64,000 nucleotides of DNA, taken from contig DAOTTX010000110.1 of NCBI GenBank assembly GCA_034437515.1, positions 1 through 64,000 of the forward strand, in the 5' to 3' direction. Shown here one piece after another: positions 60,289 to 64,000 of the stretch. The notes under the pieces were generated by a model. The model saw nothing but the letters and a program-made list of their open reading frames with translations, searched no databases and was not told the origin of the DNA. The position numbers and the translations under genes were made by a program. The stretch is from DAOTTX01 sp034437515 (GTDB lineage: Bacteria; Chloroflexota; Anaerolineae; Aggregatilineales; Phototrophicaceae). Within the stretch, counting starts at the first letter, position 1. Every line of letters begins with the position of its first letter.

Positions 60289-61110
60289 TTGCAATCATCA
60301 TCTCATCATGTGCCACCACCTGATTTACGCATTATCCCAACTGCACATGCTTACCCGCACGAAACCCATGACGACCAACGTTCTATGCCACTCGCCGAAC
60401 GGATGCGTCATGCAGAGACGATCATCAACCCACCTATCGTCTCACCGGTTGATCCAGATCGCTATGTGATCCTCGACGGTGCGAACCGGTGTCATGTCTT
60501 TCGCCATCTGAATTACCCACATTTGCTAGTACAGGTTGTGGGTTACGAAAGTGGTTTTGTTGAACTCAAGACGTGGCAGCATATTATCAGCGGCTGGTCG
60601 CACAACGCCCTATTGGAGCGACTCCAGGCACTCGATGATGTAAATTTACACGAGGGTCAAGATCGTGACGCCATCGCCCACATCTTGTTTCCCGACGGGA
60701 ATATCATTGCGCTCTTGTGCCCGGTGCAATCAACACACGAGCGAAATGCGGTCTTAAACGAATTGGTCGAAATCTACCAGACCAACGCGACCCTTTATCG
60801 TACCGCAATCGCTGAACCCGCTGAGATCTGGCCCCTCTACCCTGAAGCCATCGGATTGGTCGTCTTTCCCCATTATACACCTGCGGACATCATCGCGGCG
60901 GTCAGGTATGAAGCGTATTTGCCACCCGGAATCAGCCGACACATCATTCACGGGCGAGCTTTACGGGTCAATTATCCACTGGATAGCTTGCGAGATCCGG
61001 AAATCTCACTTGCTGATAAGAATTCAGCGTTACAATCCTGGGTGCAAGCACGGCTGGCATCACGAGAAGTCCGCTATTATGCCGAAGCTACCTATCAATT
61101 TGGAGAGTGA
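60289..61110 (+). CDS. ParB/SerK-like nuclease-fold protein
   Basis: This 273-residue protein starts at TTG 60289 with GGAG eight bases upstream. Residues about 20-100 resemble the ParB/Srx-type domain, with YVILDGANRCHVFRHLNYP and LVQVVGY, i.e. the D-G-x-x-R pocket. This domain occurs in ParB, in SbnI and in free serine kinases (SerK) as well as nucleases. The rest (about 100-273) is a helical-plus-beta region with no assigned family. It lacks the helix-turn-helix of plasmid ParB, so chromosome segregation is unlikely. It precedes an ACT-domain gene by seven bases. Confidence 0.65.
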   Translation: MQSSSHHVPPPDLRIIPTAHAYPHETHDDQRSMPLAERMRHAETIINPPIVSPVDPDRYVILDGANRCHVFRHLNYPHLLVQVVGYESGFVELKTWQHIISGWSHNALLERLQALDDVNLHEGQDRDAIAHILFPDGNIIALLCPVQSTHERNAVLNELVEIYQTNATLYRTAIAEPAEIWPLYPEAIGLVVFPHYTPADIIAAVRYEAYLPPGISRHIIHGRALRVNYPLDSLRDPEISLADKNSALQSWVQARLASREVRYYAEATYQFGE

Positions 61111-61117
61111 GTGATCT

Positions 61118-61552
61118 ATGGTCACGACGATTCAAGCAGCACTACAACAAAGTGAACTTTACACTGATAACGTCGAATATGCGTTAATACGGTTGCCGAC
61201 TCAAGCCGTCACTGCGGCGGCGGGTATTGTCGCTGAGGTCGGTGAGCCGTTCGCGGCGCTGCTCGTTGATAAAGACGAAATCACAATCGTCATACCCATA
61301 GAGTTAGTGCCAGAGTTCTCCAAGCGTATTCCCGAAGATGCTATCGCCGACACTCGCTATCGACTCATCACCTTCGATGTTGAATTGGCACCGACATTGA
61401 TCGGCTTTATGGCGAAGGTCAGTGAGGCGCTGGCAGCGGCGGGGGTCAGCATCTTACCTTATGCGGCTTTTTCACGAGATCATCTGCTGGTGCCAACCGA
61501 GCAGATCAGCCTTGCTTTAAAAACACTCGAAAATCTGAAAGATTCCCTATGA
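61118..61552 (+). CDS. ACT-domain protein (amino-acid sensor-like)
   Basis: The 144 residues resemble a pair of ACT-like modules. The second (about 80-140), with TLIGFMAKVSEALAAAGVSILPYAAFSRDHLLVP, is the clearer and matches the CASTOR/ACT_7 group. ACT domains bind small ligands, often amino acids. It lies between the ParB/SerK-like gene (seven-base gap) and the 61549 gene (four-base overlap). An amino-acid-linked role is inference from these neighbours. Confidence 0.8.
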   Translation: MVTTIQAALQQSELYTDNVEYALIRLPTQAVTAAAGIVAEVGEPFAALLVDKDEITIVIPIELVPEFSKRIPEDAIADTRYRLITFDVELAPTLIGFMAKVSEALAAAGVSILPYAAFSRDHLLVPTEQISLALKTLENLKDSL

Positions 61553-61911
61553 GTATCGAATTTTTCGACGATAACAGCCAGGTTCCCAAACCTAAAGACG
61601 AGATCAAAATCGAGGAACTCACCGTTCAGCCCTATCCCGATCGCTTCCGCGTTTGGTTAGAAATCAAAGTAACACCGTTTCAAGAACGGCCTAATTTGAT
61701 CGTCGCGCTCAGAAATACCGAGGGACGCATGGTCGGCGAACTCAACGTTATCGAAACGATGCACGCCAACATGGAGTTTACTCTGCATATCCGCAACGTC
61801 GATGACCCTGCCGGTGACTATACGCTTCAGGTTGATCTCTTTTACGAGACGCGCAACCCACCGCAAGATCAAAAGACTATTGAGTTCAGCATCCCTACCG
61901 AAGATGCCTAA
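61549..61911 (+). CDS. Small beta-sandwich-like protein, function unknown
   Basis: The 120 residues are acidic and mainly beta-stranded by eye, with no signal peptide or membrane helix. The repeating pattern of hydrophobic strands (FRVWLEIKVTPF, LIVALRNTEGRMVGELNV, YTLQVDLFYE) recalls an Ig-like or C2-like sandwich. It overlaps both neighbours: ATGA with the ACT gene and eight bases with the JAMM gene. No family match is recognised. Confidence 0.7.
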   Translation: MSIEFFDDNSQVPKPKDEIKIEELTVQPYPDRFRVWLEIKVTPFQERPNLIVALRNTEGRMVGELNVIETMHANMEFTLHIRNVDDPAGDYTLQVDLFYETRNPPQDQKTIEFSIPTEDA

Positions 61912-62419
61912 AACGCTACGCCTCACCCTTGAGCAACAGCAGCAAATTATCCAGCACGCGCTGGATGCCTATCCCGAAGAAGCCTGTGGTTTGATGACCG
62001 GCAGCGGTGCAACGACCGAGCAAATCATACCGGCGAAGAATATTGCCGCCGACCCGTACCACCGGTATAGAGTGGATGACACCCTGCTTGCCCGTCATGT
62101 TGAATCGATTATTGGCATTTATCATTCTCACCCTGATGACGACCCTATCCTCTCAAGGGTTGATGTTGCAGAAGCATGGTACCCTGATACTGTCTACGTG
62201 GTGGTTGGCCTCAAGCACAAAACGCCGGCACTCGCCGCGTGGCAGGTTCGCCGAGGTCGGGTCGAAAGAGTCACACTGCACACAGACGATCATCCACCGG
62301 TAACAGAAGCGACGACGAATGCGCAAAAAACAGCAATCATTCTCGGTGCGATGCTCAGTTTTATCCTGTTTATCATTATCGCGGTGAGTCTACTTCCCCC
62401 CGCCCCACCCATCCCATAG
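61904..62419 (+). CDS. JAMM/MPN metalloprotease with C-terminal membrane anchor
   Basis: ATG 61904 is the natural start inside the end of the preceding gene, and gives 171 residues. PEEACGLMTG supplies the catalytic Glu. YHSHPDDDPILSRVD supplies the JAMM motif H-x-H-x10-D. TVYVVVGLKHKTPALAAWQV completes the MPN fold. Bacterial members cleave ubiquitin-like or sulfur-carrier extensions. A C-terminal helix (about 140-162, AIILGAMLSFILFIIIAVSL) anchors it to the membrane, which is unusual for soluble Mec+-type enzymes. The prepilin peptidase gene starts 11 bases later. Confidence 0.85.
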   Translation: MPKTLRLTLEQQQQIIQHALDAYPEEACGLMTGSGATTEQIIPAKNIAADPYHRYRVDDTLLARHVESIIGIYHSHPDDDPILSRVDVAEAWYPDTVYVVVGLKHKTPALAAWQVRRGRVERVTLHTDDHPPVTEATTNAQKTAIILGAMLSFILFIIIAVSLLPPAPPIP

Positions 62420-62430
62420 GAGAGGTTTTC

Positions 62431-63348
62431 ATGCTGCTCGAAATCATTCTTGTTTCCATCCTCGGTCTGGTCGCCGGTATCGTCGTGAACGCTTTATCGG
62501 ACGATTTACCGTTGCGGCGCAGTCCTCGCTTACCGCGTTACGTCTCGCTGCGTAAGAAATTTGCCATCCACAGTAGTGATCCGGAGGTTCAGGCGACGAC
62601 ACAGATCGACGATGAGCGCCGTCCTTTGATCGCGTGGTCAGGCATCACCGCCTTTCTCTTCGGTAAACGTACCTCGCCAGGAGGCGTCACGCTGGGCTGG
62701 CGTTACCCGATCACCGAAGTAATGACACTCATGTTCATGTTGATGACACTTTTCGCCACCACCGATAACCCGGATATGCCGAACGTCGGCACCTTACAAC
62801 TGGCTTTCTGGTTCATCTATATGACAATCTTCGCACTGATTATCGTGATCGACATTGAACATAAACTGATCTTGTTTGTGGTGATTATTCCCTCGTCGCT
62901 GATCGCATTGCTTGATGCGCTACTGACGACTAATTTTCGGGATAATCCAGAAATCGGTATGCAAGTCCCGCATTTGACGGAAGCACTTCTCGGCGGGCTG
63001 ATGGGCTTCATCGTCTTTTTCATTATGTATAACGGCGGTTATTTGTTTACTTACGTCCTTGGTGTTATTCGTGGAGAGAAGATCGAGGAAATCGCCTTCG
63101 GTTATGGTGATGTGATGATGGCGACACTCGCGGGGTTCATCCTCGGTTGGCGGGCGTTGATCTTTGCTATGTTCGTCACTGTGTTTCTAGGGGCGTTTGG
63201 TGCAATTCTTTATTTACTGCTCCGGCGGTTGATCGGCGCGAAATACAGCGCGTTCACGGCATTGCCCTATGGCCCCTACATTGTCGTGGGAACTATTGCC
63301 ATGCTGCTCTATCGCGTGCCCGTCACCGATTTCTTGTTGGGGCGCTAA
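62431..63348 (+). CDS. Prepilin peptidase (A24) family protein
   Basis: ATG 62431 with an AGGAGAGG site gives 305 residues; longer in-frame starts lie inside the JAMM gene. Eight or so membrane helices are seen. The catalytic Asp pair lies in IVIDIEHKLI and GYGDVMMATLAGFILGW, the G-x-G-D motif of aspartic prepilin peptidases. The N-terminal four-cysteine zinc region of PilD is absent. An N-terminal LGLVAGIVVNALSDDLP stretch resembles the GSFLNV leader region. It would process type IV pilin-like leader peptides. The stop overlaps the convergent last gene by four bases. Confidence 0.85.
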   Translation: MLLEIILVSILGLVAGIVVNALSDDLPLRRSPRLPRYVSLRKKFAIHSSDPEVQATTQIDDERRPLIAWSGITAFLFGKRTSPGGVTLGWRYPITEVMTLMFMLMTLFATTDNPDMPNVGTLQLAFWFIYMTIFALIIVIDIEHKLILFVVIIPSSLIALLDALLTTNFRDNPEIGMQVPHLTEALLGGLMGFIVFFIMYNGGYLFTYVLGVIRGEKIEEIAFGYGDVMMATLAGFILGWRALIFAMFVTVFLGAFGAILYLLLRRLIGAKYSAFTALPYGPYIVVGTIAMLLYRVPVTDFLLGR

Positions 63349-64000
63349 TCTTCAACTGGATACAGCTTTTCCTGCCGGAGCAATTGATACAGGCCATCGA
63401 TTAGCTCTGCGATAATCTCCAAAATATTGGAGTCAGCCCGGTTGGAATGCGCGATAATGGCTTCAATCTGTGCTGGCATATCTGCTGGCAACTTGGAACA
63501 ACGCCCCAGGTGATCGAGTAGACGTTTTTCACCTGGATGCGCCATTTTGTTGATAGCGAATACAACGTCAAAGCAGCTCGCCAGCAATGCCGCTATGCGA
63601 TGATTAATGCTCACCAGGTCTTTACGTTTGATGGCTTTTTCGATCTGTCTGTAGTACGACGATTGTGTGTCTCGCAGTACCGGGTAATTTTTGGCGATGA
63701 TGGCTTTTTGCAGTCCAGCCGGGTAAGTCACATCAGCACGGAGCTTCAGCGTACTATACCAACCATTGCGGTCAAACAGTGTTTCAGAGTGTAAAACGTT
63801 ATGCCAGAGGCAGGTTGAATATCCCATCATCGCCCGGTGCCAGTTGATAGTCTGCTCGATTTCTCTCTCGATCCACTGCATACGACGAAACATCACATCA
63901 ATGCTGACACCGCTTTCGCGTTCGATCCACTCGTCGCCCGGTTCCCAGAATTGATTGTCAATCTCTGCCTGACTGGCGCGGTTCTTTGCGATGACCGCAC
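63345..64000 (-). CDS. DUF4037-like nucleotidyltransferase (5' partial)
   Basis: The frame is open to the window edge at 64000, so the start lies outside; about 217 codons are visible. The visible N-terminal part includes ESGVSIDVMFRRMQW, with an Asp in an I-D-V-x-F strand as in polymerase-beta-type nucleotidyltransferases. The rest is helical, with HRAMMGYSTCLWHNVL and FAINKMAHPGEKRLLDHL. This pattern fits DUF4037 domains found with nucleotidyltransferases. The P-loop-like G-S motif and first Asp would lie upstream. The substrate is unknown. Confidence 0.7.
   Translation of the reverse strand, partial: AVIAKNRASQAEIDNQFWEPGDEWIERESGVSIDVMFRRMQWIEREIEQTINWHRAMMGYSTCLWHNVLHSETLFDRNGWYSTLKLRADVTYPAGLQKAIIAKNYPVLRDTQSSYYRQIEKAIKRKDLVSINHRIAALLASCFDVVFAINKMAHPGEKRLLDHLGRCSKLPADMPAQIEAIIAHSNRADSNILEIIAELIDGLYQLLRQEKLYPVED

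Noticed and set aside
60289..61110. Plasmid or chromosome partition ParB
   Set aside because: The helix-turn-helix and C-terminal dimer domain are missing, no parA is adjacent, and only the D-G-x-x-R nuclease-fold region is recognisable.
1..64000. tRNA, rRNA, CRISPR arrays, insertion sequences or integrase genes
   Set aside because: Gaps were scanned by eye and none showed cloverleaf, rRNA or transposase features. Short or degenerate RNA genes could still be missed without a covariance search.

Overview
The window looks like chromosomal DNA of a member of the Chloroflexota, most likely an Anaerolineae-type lineage. This is an inference from gene style, not from a marker gene. Supporting signs are abundant LysM and low-complexity secreted proteins, a Ser/Thr kinase with a PQQ-type propeller, MglA-like GTPase and Roadblock genes, paired MoxR/DUF58 modules, a TIGR01906 membrane protein, and a mevalonate-type isomerase (IDI-2). 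No rRNA, tRNA, phage, transposase or CRISPR array was seen. Genes are tightly packed, many with ATGA or TAATG overlaps. The only gene-free stretch over 300 bases is 28311-28649.

Layout. 1-4684: the end of a PKD-repeat surface protein, a THUMP methyltransferase and a propeller lipoprotein. 4685-12705: cell-surface polysaccharide genes (a glycosidase-like/O-antigen-ligase fusion, a UDP-sugar SDR, a second ligase/polymerase, GtrA, GT4), with a macro-domain gene between. 12743-17627: thioesterase, BchI-like AAA ATPase, ACP, IDI-2 and HemW. 17739-23799: a Ser/Thr phosphorylation module (kinase-PQQ, PP2C, J-domain/VWA fusion, zinc ribbon-FHA, a small unknown, an OmpR-type regulator). 23915-28310: MglA-like GTPase, small heat-shock protein, a catalytically degenerate adenosine-deaminase homologue, CTP synthase and Roadblock. 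28650-33294: MoxR/DUF58 pair, membrane spermidine-synthase-like protein and TIGR01906 protein.

33322-36458 holds gap, pgk and tpiA, with intrinsic terminators after gap and pgk. 36462-41747 holds a membrane protein, a WecA/TagO-type transferase, upp, ruvB, DUF2905 and queA. 41911-43737 holds rplU, rpmA, a bL31 protein fused to an RNA polymerase alpha-CTD-like domain, and tdk. 45074-48773 is a LysM/M23 cell-wall group. 48946-51307 is DUF503 and sucCD. 51294-60180 is a long minus-strand Bat-type operon (MoxR, DUF58, two BatD-like, BatA, BatB, two TPR proteins) headed by a Nudix hydrolase and two small membrane proteins. 60289-64000 holds a ParB/SerK-like, ACT, beta-protein, JAMM protease and prepilin-peptidase cluster, and a truncated nucleotidyltransferase-like gene.

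The points most worth a second look are the TerY-P-like phosphorylation cluster with its J-domain/VWA fusion, the bL31-alphaCTD fusion, the terminator placed directly in front of pyrG, the ParB/ACT/JAMM cluster, and a recurring theme of homologues that have lost canonical catalytic residues (GH-like, adenosine deaminase-like, SGNH-like, macro, SucC). All functional statements come from motif recognition by eye; no database search was run.
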